Below are positions 1 to 5,671 of a stretch of 7,109 nt of DNA, one piece after another; position 1 is the stretch's first letter; every line of letters starts with the position of its first letter. Made by a program: the position numbers and the translations under genes. Source of the stretch: Alphaproteobacteria bacterium (lineage in GTDB: Bacteria; Pseudomonadota; Alphaproteobacteria; Caulobacterales; Maricaulaceae); the NCBI GenBank assembly GCA_030428405.1, contig JAUIEH010000133.1, positions 1 through 7,109 of the forward strand. The letters run 5' to 3'. A model generated the notes under the pieces. That model saw nothing but the letters and a program-made list of their open reading frames with translations. It was not told the origin of the DNA and did no database searches.

Positions 1-1001
1 GCAGGCTCGAAACTGACGAGGCCGTCATAGAGCAGCGCAATCGCGCGCCAGTCGGGCTCCAGCCCGAAGGCTCGGCGCGCATGAGCTGACTGGATGGCGG
101 CTTCGAGCTGGAACCGTCCCATCGACTTAAGCGCCGCAGCGCGTGCGAGCGCGCGCTCAGCCTCGGTGATCATGTCGCGCGACCACAAGACGGCGTCTTG
201 CTCCGTAAGCGGTATATAGCGGCCTTCAGCGTCGCGCCTCGCCGCCCGGCGCGCTTCGCAGTGAAGCATCAAACCCAAGAGGCCCCACGCCTCCGCGCTT
301 TGCGGCGCAAGCTGCACGATGACGCGGGCGAGCCAGATCGCCTCGCCGACCAGTTCGCCTCCGCGCCCGTCCGCCCCATCCATATCATCCCAAGCCGCGC
401 CGAAGGCCGCATAGACCGCGCGCAGCACGTCATCGAGGCGCGCGGGCATGTCGTCGGCGCTGGGGCGTTCGAACGGGATGCCCGCAGCGCGAATTTTCGT
501 CTTTGCCCGCACCAGACGCTGCGCCATCGCGGATGGCTTGACGAGAAACGCGGCGGCGATCTTCTCCGCGTTCAGACCGAGCACGGTCTGCAGCATCAGC
601 GGTGCGCGCGAAGCCGGCTCGATCGCCGGGTGCGCGCAGGCGAACATCAGCTCCAGACGCTTGTCGGGAATGTCCGGAATGTCGGAACCGTCCTTATACT
701 CTTCGTCCATGAGCGCGCGTTCATTCTGCGCGGCGGCGCGCGTCTTCGCGCGCCGGGCCGCATCCAGCATTTTACGTCGCGCTGCGGTCAGCAGCCACGC
801 TTCGGGATGTTCGGGCGCGCCTGTTTCCGGCCAGCGCGTCAATGCCGATGCGAAGGCCTCGGAAAGCGCATCCTCGGCGGCGGCGACATCGCGCCACTGC
901 GCTGCAAGATAAGCAACCAGGCGGCCGTAGGAAGCGCGCGCCGCTCGTTCGGCCGCGACGCGCGCTTGCTCATGGCTGGAGCTCTGCGCCGACGCTGTCA
1001 C
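1..1001 (-). CDS. ECF42-type (SigJ-like) RNA polymerase sigma factor, C-terminus cut by the window edge
   Basis: An extracytoplasmic-function sigma factor that would direct RNA polymerase to a small set of promoters. 333 codons are visible, running off the window at position 1. Region 2 lies at about residues 25-85 (AAAEDALSEAFASAL, then PEAWLLTAARRKMLDAARR). Region 4 lies at about 115-172 (RLELMFACAHPAIEP, then AEKIAAAFLVKPSAMAQRL). The long C-terminal extension typical of ECF42/DUF6596 begins near residue 188, with GLLGLMLHCEARRAARRDAEG (about 240-260, shown here only in part as a family hallmark), LTEQDAVLW and GRFQLEAAIQSAHA. Family members are near 400 residues, so perhaps 70-80 are missing. 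The start is GTG at 1001-999, overlapping the TGA of the DGPF gene as GTGA, so translation is probably coupled. No anti-sigma gene is visible; in ECF42 the C-terminal extension is thought to control activity. Family assignment is firm; the signal it responds to is unknown. Confidence 0.9.
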   Translation of the reverse strand, partial: MTASAQSSSHEQARVAAERAARASYGRLVAYLAAQWRDVAAAEDALSEAFASALTRWPETGAPEHPEAWLLTAARRKMLDAARRAKTRAAAQNERALMDEEYKDGSDIPDIPDKRLELMFACAHPAIEPASRAPLMLQTVLGLNAEKIAAAFLVKPSAMAQRLVRAKTKIRAAGIPFERPSADDMPARLDDVLRAVYAAFGAAWDDMDGADGRGGELVGEAIWLARVIVQLAPQSAEAWGLLGLMLHCEARRAARRDAEGRYIPLTEQDAVLWSRDMITEAERALARAAALKSMGRFQLEAAIQSAHARRAFGLEPDWRAIALLYDGLVSFEP

Positions 1002-1744
1002 GCAGGCGTGCCGGCCATGGAAATCTCCAGCTTCGGCCGGACCTCCACCACGCCGCTATCTGTGCACGGACAAAGCTTGGCCCATTTCATGGCCTCTTCA
1101 TCGCTGCCCGCGCGGATCAAGTAATATCCGCCCAGCGTTTCCTTGGTGTCTGCATAAGGACCATCCTCCACCCGCCGGGCGCCGTCCGCCAGACGCAGCG
1201 TCGTGGCCGTCACGCGCGGTTCCAGAGGCTCCCCGCCGACAAAGACGCCCGCTTTCACCAGCTCTTCCGTATAAGCCATGTAGCGACCCATCTGCGCCTC
1301 GGCTTCCGCCGGCGTCATGCGCAGATGCGGCTCGTCATCATAGAGCAGAAAACAATGCGTCGGCGCGGGCGCGTTCTCGGGCGCATACGCTGAATGGTCC
1401 ATCGCAATGACGGGCCGGATTTCAGCGGCGCCCTGCGCGGCGGACGGACAACGCGCGGCCCAGTCGAGCGCGGCGTCGAGATTTTCAGCCTCGATGATGA
1501 AAAAGCCGCCGAGCTGTTCTTTCACGTCGGCATAGGGGCCGTCCTGAACGACCAGCGCGCCGTTCTGCGTGCGCACCGTCCTGGCGGTGTCGGGCGCTTT
1601 CAGAGCCGCCCCGCCGGCGCTGACGCCGGCCTGTCTGAGCGCTTGAGAATAAGCGGCATAGCCCGCCCAATATTCCGGCGCGTGTTCATTCGAGCGCGCA
1701 TCGAACTCTGAAGGCGCTTCGGCGACCTGGATCATGTAACGCAT
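998..1744 (-). CDS. Tandem DGPF/YCII-domain protein, 248 aa
   Basis: A soluble protein made of two fused YCII-related (DGPF) domains, about residues 1-118 and 128-242. Each carries the signature loop: D68-GPYAD-VKEQLGGFFI and D194-GPYAD-TKETLGGYYLI. Each is preceded by a helix with a GxxxGG-type turn (SAGGAAL, VGGEPL) and followed by an acidic helix with W (LDWAARCP, MKWAKLCP) and a final EIRPV/EVRPK strand. Single-domain members are about 110-130 residues, so this is a duplication or fusion. The biochemical role of DGPF proteins is not established; the fold is related to ferredoxin-like YciI. ATG at 1744 is preceded by GGAG (1757-1754) with 9-nt spacing. The gene leads a two-gene operon with the ECF42 sigma factor, as is common for that group, and sits below a matching promoter. 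It is probably a target of its partner sigma factor. No signal peptide or membrane segment is seen. Confidence 0.92.
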   Translation of the reverse strand: MRYMIQVAEAPSEFDARSNEHAPEYWAGYAAYSQALRQAGVSAGGAALKAPDTARTVRTQNGALVVQDGPYADVKEQLGGFFIIEAENLDAALDWAARCPSAAQGAAEIRPVIAMDHSAYAPENAPAPTHCFLLYDDEPHLRMTPAEAEAQMGRYMAYTEELVKAGVFVGGEPLEPRVTATTLRLADGARRVEDGPYADTKETLGGYYLIRAGSDEEAMKWAKLCPCTDSGVVEVRPKLEISMAGTPA

Positions 1745-1763
1745 GACGTTTCACTCCATCCTG

Positions 1764-1782
1764 AGGCTCCGCTGCAGAGCCT
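1764..1782 (-). promoter_or_regulatory. Small hairpin in the 5' leader of the DGPF gene
   Basis: A perfect 6-bp inverted repeat: AGGCTC (1782-1777) and GAGCCT (1769-1764) with a 7-nt loop. It falls just inside the expected 5' end of the transcript from the ECF42-type promoter and ends 6 nt before the Shine-Dalgarno GGAG at 1757-1754. No T-run follows it, so it is not an intrinsic terminator. It might stabilise the mRNA end, or it may be chance in GC-rich DNA. Confidence 0.3.
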
Positions 1783-1794
1783 TTGCGCCTCTAA

Positions 1795-1821
1795 GACGCA
1801 GGAGAGCCGGACATTTCGACA
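1795..1821 (-). promoter_or_regulatory. Putative ECF42-dependent promoter (TGTCGA-N17-CGTC)
   Basis: Read on the minus strand, TGTCGA occupies 1821-1816 and CGTC occupies 1798-1795, separated by exactly 17 nt. From memory of the ECF42 literature, this group recognises a -35 element TGTCGA and a -10 element CG(A/T)C. Both match here, upstream of the operon that encodes the ECF42 factor. A transcript starting about 7 nt after the -10 would have a leader of roughly 45 nt before the DGPF ATG at 1744. The call rests on motif and position only. Confidence 0.65.
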
Positions 1822-1841
1822 GGCAGTGTGAAAAAATGCGT

Positions 1842-3158
1842 TTAAGAGGCGGCGCGCTGCAAGACGGCGATGAAGAAGCCGTCGCAGCCGGGCGCGAGCG
1901 GCGTGAGCCTCAACGCGCCCTCTCCGGCTTCGCATTGGCGCAATTGATCAAGCCCGTCCGCGCTGAGCGCCTTGCTCGCGCGGATCGCTGTGATGGCGGA
2001 GGCCGGCGCGAAGTCCTTCCGTGCACTGCGAAAGGCGGCGATGCGGTCTTCGTTTTCCTCGGCGAATAAGGAACAGGTCACATAGACGAGCCGCCCGCCC
2101 GGTTTGACGAAGTCTGCAGCAGCTGCGAGCACGCCGTCTTGTTCCTCGCAGCGCCGCTCAAGTTGGCCGCTCCGCAGGCGCCATTTCGCGTCAGGCTGTC
2201 GCCGCCACACGCCTGAGCCTGTGCACGGCGCATCAACGAAGACGACATCCATCCTCCCGCTCAGCCCGTCCAGCGGGTCAGGCTCGTTAGGCGCACGGAC
2301 CTGCAGGTTTCTGACGCCGGCGCGCTGAGCGCGCGCAATCGTGGGCGCAAGACGGCGCTGATCGGAATCATAGGCGTAGAGCTGGCCGGTATTGTTCATC
2401 AGTGCGGCGAGCGCCAGCGTCTTGCCGCCGCCGCCGGCGCAGAAGTCGAGCACCTGCTTGCCCGCGACATCACCCGCCGCGCACGCGGCGATCTGCGAGC
2501 CGAGATCCTGAACCTCGACCCAACCTTTGGAGAATGCGGGAATGGATTCGACATGGCCGGCGCGCCGGCCCGGCTCAGGCGCGGGCAGACGCAAGGCGCC
2601 GGCCAGCACGCCTGCGGGCTCGGCGTTCACGGATGAAAGCGCCTTGAGGGTTCTTTCGGGATCGCTTTTGAGCGCATTGACCCGAAGGTCGACAGGTGCG
2701 CGCGCGGCCAGACTAGCGCCGGCTTCCCCGCGCGCCTCGCCGAAGACGCGCGCCATCGCCTCGTCCATCCAGTCGGGATAGTCGCCGCGCACGGGCGCAG
2801 GCGCATCGGCGAGCGGGCGCGGCTCGGTCAGGCCCGCGCGTTCGTCATTATAAAGAGGGCCCGTGCCGTGCGGTTCTTCAGCGGCGGCTTCGGCGATGGT
2901 CTCGACATCCCAGCCCCAAGAATAGCGCAGCGCGCTGAGAATGCGTGCGCGCGGGCCGTCAACGCCGATCATCCAGGCGAGCGAGCGCCGCTTGCGCAGG
3001 GTGTCGAGCACGAGACCGGAAATCCAGGCGCGGTCCTTGGCGCCGGCGAAGCGATGTGCGCGCCCCCAGTCCTGCAAAGCGAGCTTGGCGGGCCGGCGAC
3101 GGTCTTCGACCTCTGCGAGAATATCGATCGCCGCCGTGATGCGGCCGGAATCTCTCAT
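1842..3158 (-). CDS. rsmB: RsmB/NOP family rRNA cytosine-5 methyltransferase (16S rRNA m5C967-type)
   Basis: A SAM-dependent RNA methyltransferase expected to place m5C on 16S rRNA (C967 in E. coli numbering). Residues 1 to about 100 form a helical NusB-like RNA-binding region. The Rossmann methyltransferase domain covers about 155-435. Motif I is D238-FCAGGGGKT (SAM binding), motif IV is D309-APC-TGSG with C312, and motif VI is T361-C-SL with C362; the two cysteines are the catalytic pair of this family. GWVEVQDLGSQIA (about 212-224) is also typical. At 438 aa it has full RsmB length. ATG at 3158 has no clear Shine-Dalgarno and no in-frame start just upstream. Its ATG overlaps the TGA of a 9-codon mini-ORF, so translation is probably coupled to the upstream MAPEG gene. 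The rRNA target is inferred from family; alphaproteobacteria often have more than one NOP paralogue. Confidence 0.88.
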   Translation of the reverse strand: MRDSGRITAAIDILAEVEDRRRPAKLALQDWGRAHRFAGAKDRAWISGLVLDTLRKRRSLAWMIGVDGPRARILSALRYSWGWDVETIAEAAAEEPHGTGPLYNDERAGLTEPRPLADAPAPVRGDYPDWMDEAMARVFGEARGEAGASLAARAPVDLRVNALKSDPERTLKALSSVNAEPAGVLAGALRLPAPEPGRRAGHVESIPAFSKGWVEVQDLGSQIAACAAGDVAGKQVLDFCAGGGGKTLALAALMNNTGQLYAYDSDQRRLAPTIARAQRAGVRNLQVRAPNEPDPLDGLSGRMDVVFVDAPCTGSGVWRRQPDAKWRLRSGQLERRCEEQDGVLAAAADFVKPGGRLVYVTCSLFAEENEDRIAAFRSARKDFAPASAITAIRASKALSADGLDQLRQCEAGEGALRLTPLAPGCDGFFIAVLQRAAS

Positions 3159-3184
3159 GGCGCAGCGACGCTGCTCGTGCTCAT
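3155..3184 (-). CDS. Putative 9-codon coupling mini-ORF between MAPEG and rsmB
   Basis: A tiny frame encoding MSTSSVAAP. Its ATG (3184-3182) overlaps the TGA of the MAPEG gene as ATGA, and its own TGA (3157-3155) overlaps the ATG of rsmB as ATGA. AGGTG at 3197-3193 gives it a plausible Shine-Dalgarno with 8-nt spacing, whereas rsmB has none of its own. The arrangement would pass ribosomes from MAPEG to rsmB through two stop-start steps. No function of the peptide itself is implied. This is inferred from geometry alone. Confidence 0.4.
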   Translation of the reverse strand: MSTSSVAAP

Positions 3185-3600
3185 CCGCCCAGCACCTGCA
3201 GCGCCAGGAGCGCCCACATGGCGATGAGGCAGATCAGGCCCGCCAGAAAAACGAGAAAGCGAACGGGCACGATATTGACGGTAATGTAGATGAGCGCGTG
3301 CACGATGCGGCTCGCCACATAGCCCCAGGCCAGCGCGATGAACGCGCCGCTCGCATATTGCGCCAGCATGGCGAAGCCGATGACGGCGTAGAAATAGATC
3401 GGCGTCTCGAACTGATTGTTGAAGGCGCTGGAAATCTGCTGCACGCGGCCGGGCCAGTTCTGTTCGCCCAAGGACAAGGACCGCCCTTTGGTCTTGCCGC
3501 TTGCACGCGCATAGATTCGCGCCGGCCCCATCATCGCGCCGAGCACGACCCACAAGACGAAATGCGCAACGACGGGCGCAAACAGATCAGCATTCATCAT
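3181..3600 (-). CDS. MAPEG family integral membrane protein, 139 aa
   Basis: A small inner-membrane protein of the MAPEG family (membrane-associated proteins in eicosanoid and glutathione metabolism). Hydrophobic segments lie near residues 8-26, 68-92, 94-111 and 113-136, the usual four-helix layout. The family signature N61-NQFE65-TP67 is present, preceded by GEQNWPGRVQQ and followed by the R98-IVHA and NIVPVRF stretches common in bacterial members. Length is normal. The eukaryotic relatives use glutathione; the substrate of bacterial members like this one is unknown. The start could be ATG at 3600 or the adjacent ATG at 3597; GGGG at 3612-3609 is a weak Shine-Dalgarno that fits the first better. 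It lies 44 nt below guaB and feeds into rsmB through overlapping codons, so it probably shares their transcript. Confidence 0.88.
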   Translation of the reverse strand: MMNADLFAPVVAHFVLWVVLGAMMGPARIYARASGKTKGRSLSLGEQNWPGRVQQISSAFNNQFETPIYFYAVIGFAMLAQYASGAFIALAWGYVASRIVHALIYITVNIVPVRFLVFLAGLICLIAMWALLALQVLGG

Positions 3601-3644
3601 GACGACAGCCCCACGTCCGCATTCGGAATAAATTTGTGCGCGCG

Positions 3645-5150
3645 TCAGCCGCGCGGATAGGAATAATTCGGCGCTTCGCGCTGCATCGAGATGTCGTGGA
3701 CATGGCTCTCGCGCAGACCCGCATTCGAGATGCGCAGGAAGCGCGCGTTCTTGCGGAACGAAGCCAGATTTTCCGAGCCGGTATAGCCCATGGCCGCACG
3801 AATGCCGCCGGCAAGCTGATGGATGATCGGCGCGACAGGGCCCTTATAAGGCACCCGCCCCTCGACGCCTTCCGGCACGAGCTTCATCGTGTCGGCGACA
3901 TCGCCCTGGAAATAGCGGTCCGCAGATCCGCGTCCCATGGCCGAGACCGAGCCCATGCCGCGATAGGCCTTATACGAACGGCCCTCATAGAGAAACACTT
4001 CGCCCGGCGCCTCGTCCGAACCTGCGAGCAATGAGCCGATCATGACGCATTGCGCGCCGGCCGCGAGCGCCTTGGCCGCATCGCCTGAATATTTGATGCC
4101 GCCATCCGCGATGACGGGCACGTCGGCGTCTGCGCAAGCGCGCACGCAGTCAACGATGGCGGTGAGCTGCGGCACGCCGACGCCCGCGACGATGCGCGTC
4201 GTGCAGATGGAGCCCGGCCCGATGCCGACCTTCACCGCATCAGCGCCCGCATCGATCAGCGCGCGCGCCCCGTCATAGGTCGCGACATTGCCGGCCACGA
4301 CCTGAGCGGCGTTGGAGGCGCGCTTGATCGCAGAGACAGAGTCGAGCACGGCCTTGGAATGTCCGTGTGCGGTGTCGACGACGATGACATCGACGCCGGC
4401 GTCTATGAGCGCTTCCGTGCGCGCCATGCCCTTATCGCCGACCGTGGAGGCTGCGCCGACCCGCAGACGCCCCTTGGCGTCTTTCGCCGCATGCGGAAAT
4501 TTCTGCGACTTGTCCATGTCCTTGACGGTGATGAGACCGACGCAGCGGCCCGCATCGTCAACAACCAGCAAGCGCTCAATGCGGTGCTTGTGCAGCAATT
4601 CGCGCGCTTGGGCTTCGCTTGCGCCCTCGCTGACGCTGACGATTTTGCGCGTCATCAAGGAGCCGACTTTGACGTTGTCGTCATTGGCGAAACGCACGTC
4701 GCGATTGGTGATGATGCCGATCACCTTGCCGGCGTCAGCGCCGTCTTCCTCAACGACGGGAATGCCGGAGATGGAATAACGCTCCATGATGGCGCGGAGC
4801 TGGCCGAGCGTGGCGTTCGGGCTGATGGTGACCGGATCGACCACCATGCCGGACTCATAACGCTTCACCTTGCGGACCTCATCGGCCTGCAGCGCGATAT
4901 GGTCGGCTTCCGTCGCGTCCTCGCTCGGATTACGGAAATTGCGGTGAATGATGCCGATGCCGCCTTCCTGCGCCATCGCAATGGCGAGGCGGGCCTCGGT
5001 CACCGTGTCCATCGCCGCAGACATGATCGGGAGCTTGAGCGCGATCTCGCGCGTCAATTTTGTCGAGACGTCGACGCCGGCGGGCATGACCTCGGAAGGC
5101 CGCGGCTCCAGCAAGACGTCGTCGAACGTGATCCCCTCGCGAATCTCCAT
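3645..5150 (-). CDS. guaB: Inosine-5'-monophosphate dehydrogenase
   Basis: Oxidises IMP to XMP with NAD+, the committed and rate-limiting step of guanine nucleotide synthesis in the cytoplasm. The 501-residue protein has the TIM-barrel start TFDDVLLEPRPSEV (8-21), a CBS pair (about 103-153 and 164-218), the NAD-site region D259-TAHGHS, and the catalytic loop GIGPGSIC316TT with the active-site cysteine. The phosphate-binding ADGGIKYSGD (348-357) and the mobile flap with R412/Y413 (DRYFQ) are also present. A longer frame runs upstream to 5498, but ATG at 5150 is chosen because MEIREGITFDDVLL is the family N-terminus and GGAGG (5164-5160) sits 9 nt before it. The linker between IHRN and ADEV is about 11 residues longer than in E. 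coli. The 124-nt gap upstream contains a hairpin over the Shine-Dalgarno, which suggests leader-level control. Confidence 0.97.
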   Translation of the reverse strand: MEIREGITFDDVLLEPRPSEVMPAGVDVSTKLTREIALKLPIMSAAMDTVTEARLAIAMAQEGGIGIIHRNFRNPSEDATEADHIALQADEVRKVKRYESGMVVDPVTISPNATLGQLRAIMERYSISGIPVVEEDGADAGKVIGIITNRDVRFANDDNVKVGSLMTRKIVSVSEGASEAQARELLHKHRIERLLVVDDAGRCVGLITVKDMDKSQKFPHAAKDAKGRLRVGAASTVGDKGMARTEALIDAGVDVIVVDTAHGHSKAVLDSVSAIKRASNAAQVVAGNVATYDGARALIDAGADAVKVGIGPGSICTTRIVAGVGVPQLTAIVDCVRACADADVPVIADGGIKYSGDAAKALAAGAQCVMIGSLLAGSDEAPGEVFLYEGRSYKAYRGMGSVSAMGRGSADRYFQGDVADTMKLVPEGVEGRVPYKGPVAPIIHQLAGGIRAAMGYTGSENLASFRKNARFLRISNAGLRESHVHDISMQREAPNYSYPRG

Positions 5151-5158
5151 CGCGCTGC

Positions 5159-5207
5159 ACCTCCGTTCGCAGTTGCGGGTGTCTAACGGAAGTCGCCGGT
5201 CTGCGAA
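5159..5207 (-). promoter_or_regulatory. guaB leader: SD-masking hairpin and competing pairing
   Basis: On the minus strand ACTTCCGTT (5193-5185) can pair with AACGGAGGT (5167-5159) in a continuous 9-bp helix with one G-U pair and a 17-nt loop. The right arm contains the whole guaB Shine-Dalgarno GGAGG. A second helix, TTCGCAG (5207-5201) with CTGCGAA (5172-5166), shares two bases with the right arm and crosses it, so the two are mutually exclusive in their full form. This is the geometry of a sequestor and anti-sequestor. It matches no riboswitch class that I recognise, and chance pairing in GC-rich DNA cannot be excluded. Confidence 0.45.
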
Positions 5208-5274
5208 AGGCCCGTTCTGGGAATGGCTCGTATGCGCGCAGAGACAGTTCGTGCTGGTTGCGCCTTCGTCACGC

Positions 5275-5604
5275 TTACGCGGCGCGCCGGCTGAGCAGCG
5301 TATCGATGACGGCCTTGGCCTCCCGCAGCTCAAGACCGCTTTGGCCGCGCAAGAGCCTGATCGCGGCGATCGCGCCATGAGAGCTGATCTCGGCTTCAAG
5401 CATCGCGACCGTTTCCGGCGGCGCCTTGCGCAAAAAGCGCGCAGCATCGAACGCCGCCTGGCGATCGCTGAGGCTTTGGCCATCGCCGCCTTGAACATCG
5501 CTGGTTTGGCGCTCGCGGCGCCTCGCTGTTGCGCGCCCCAGGATGAAACCGATGAGGAGCAGCGCGCCCGGCATGACGCCCGTCAGTAGAATATCGGCGT
5601 CCAT
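5275..5604 (-). CDS. Small membrane-anchored protein with L7/L12 C-terminal-like domain, 109 aa
   Basis: Not a named family that I can assign with certainty. Residues 4-24 form one hydrophobic segment (LLTGVMPGALLLIGFILG) followed by a cluster of arginines (RATARRRERQ), so the C-terminal part should face the cytoplasm. A variable linker covers about 30-60. The end, about 66-104, reads VAMLEAEISSHGAIAAIRLL (62-85 region) then RGQSGLELREAKAVIDTL, which follows the IxAIKLxRExTGLxLKEAKxxVD pattern of the ribosomal L7/L12 C-terminal domain. That domain in the stalk protein contacts translation factors; such detached copies also occur in uncharacterised membrane proteins. It is 67 nt below rlmE and 124 nt above guaB. 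ATG at 5604 has only a weak ribosome site (ACGGG), and ATG at 5574 is possible but would cut into the membrane segment. The role is unknown. Confidence 0.7.
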   Translation of the reverse strand: MDADILLTGVMPGALLLIGFILGRATARRRERQTSDVQGGDGQSLSDRQAAFDAARFLRKAPPETVAMLEAEISSHGAIAAIRLLRGQSGLELREAKAVIDTLLSRRAA

Positions 5605-5671
5605 GACGAACCCGTTTCAAACGATTGAGCGCGCCGGACTATTCGCCTGTTGCGGCGCTTTTCGGGCGATG
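5605..5671 (-). other. Short spacer between rlmE and the L7/L12-like gene
   Basis: 67 nt. I see no convincing promoter pair and no strong hairpin with a T-run. The only pairing noticed is a 4-bp CGCC/GGCG stem with a 6-nt loop, too weak to call a terminator. The downstream gene may be read from the ppx-rlmE transcript. Confidence 0.4.

Noticed and set aside
198..1124. Long plus-strand open frame of 308 codons
   Set aside because: It is antisense to the ECF42 sigma factor and the DGPF gene, both clearly homologous to known families; the translation is arginine/alanine-rich with no recognisable motif.
1831..1836. T6 run on the minus strand just after the rsmB stop, as an intrinsic terminator
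   Set aside because: No stable GC-rich stem precedes the T-run; the best pairings near the rsmB end are 3-4 bp.
4359..5186. Plus-strand open frame of 275 codons
   Set aside because: Antisense to guaB, with a composition expected from the complement of a GC-rich gene (D/H/R-rich) and no domain.
5208..5274. A sigma-70 promoter for guaB
   Set aside because: No pair resembling TTGACA and TATAAT (or alphaproteobacterial variants) at proper spacing could be found by eye; a promoter may exist but I cannot place it.
5151..5498. Upstream in-frame extension of guaB giving a 617-residue protein
   Set aside because: The extra 116 residues have no IMPDH similarity, are full of R, S and A as in out-of-frame GC-rich DNA, overlap the L7/L12-like gene, and the family N-terminus with a strong SD starts at 5150.
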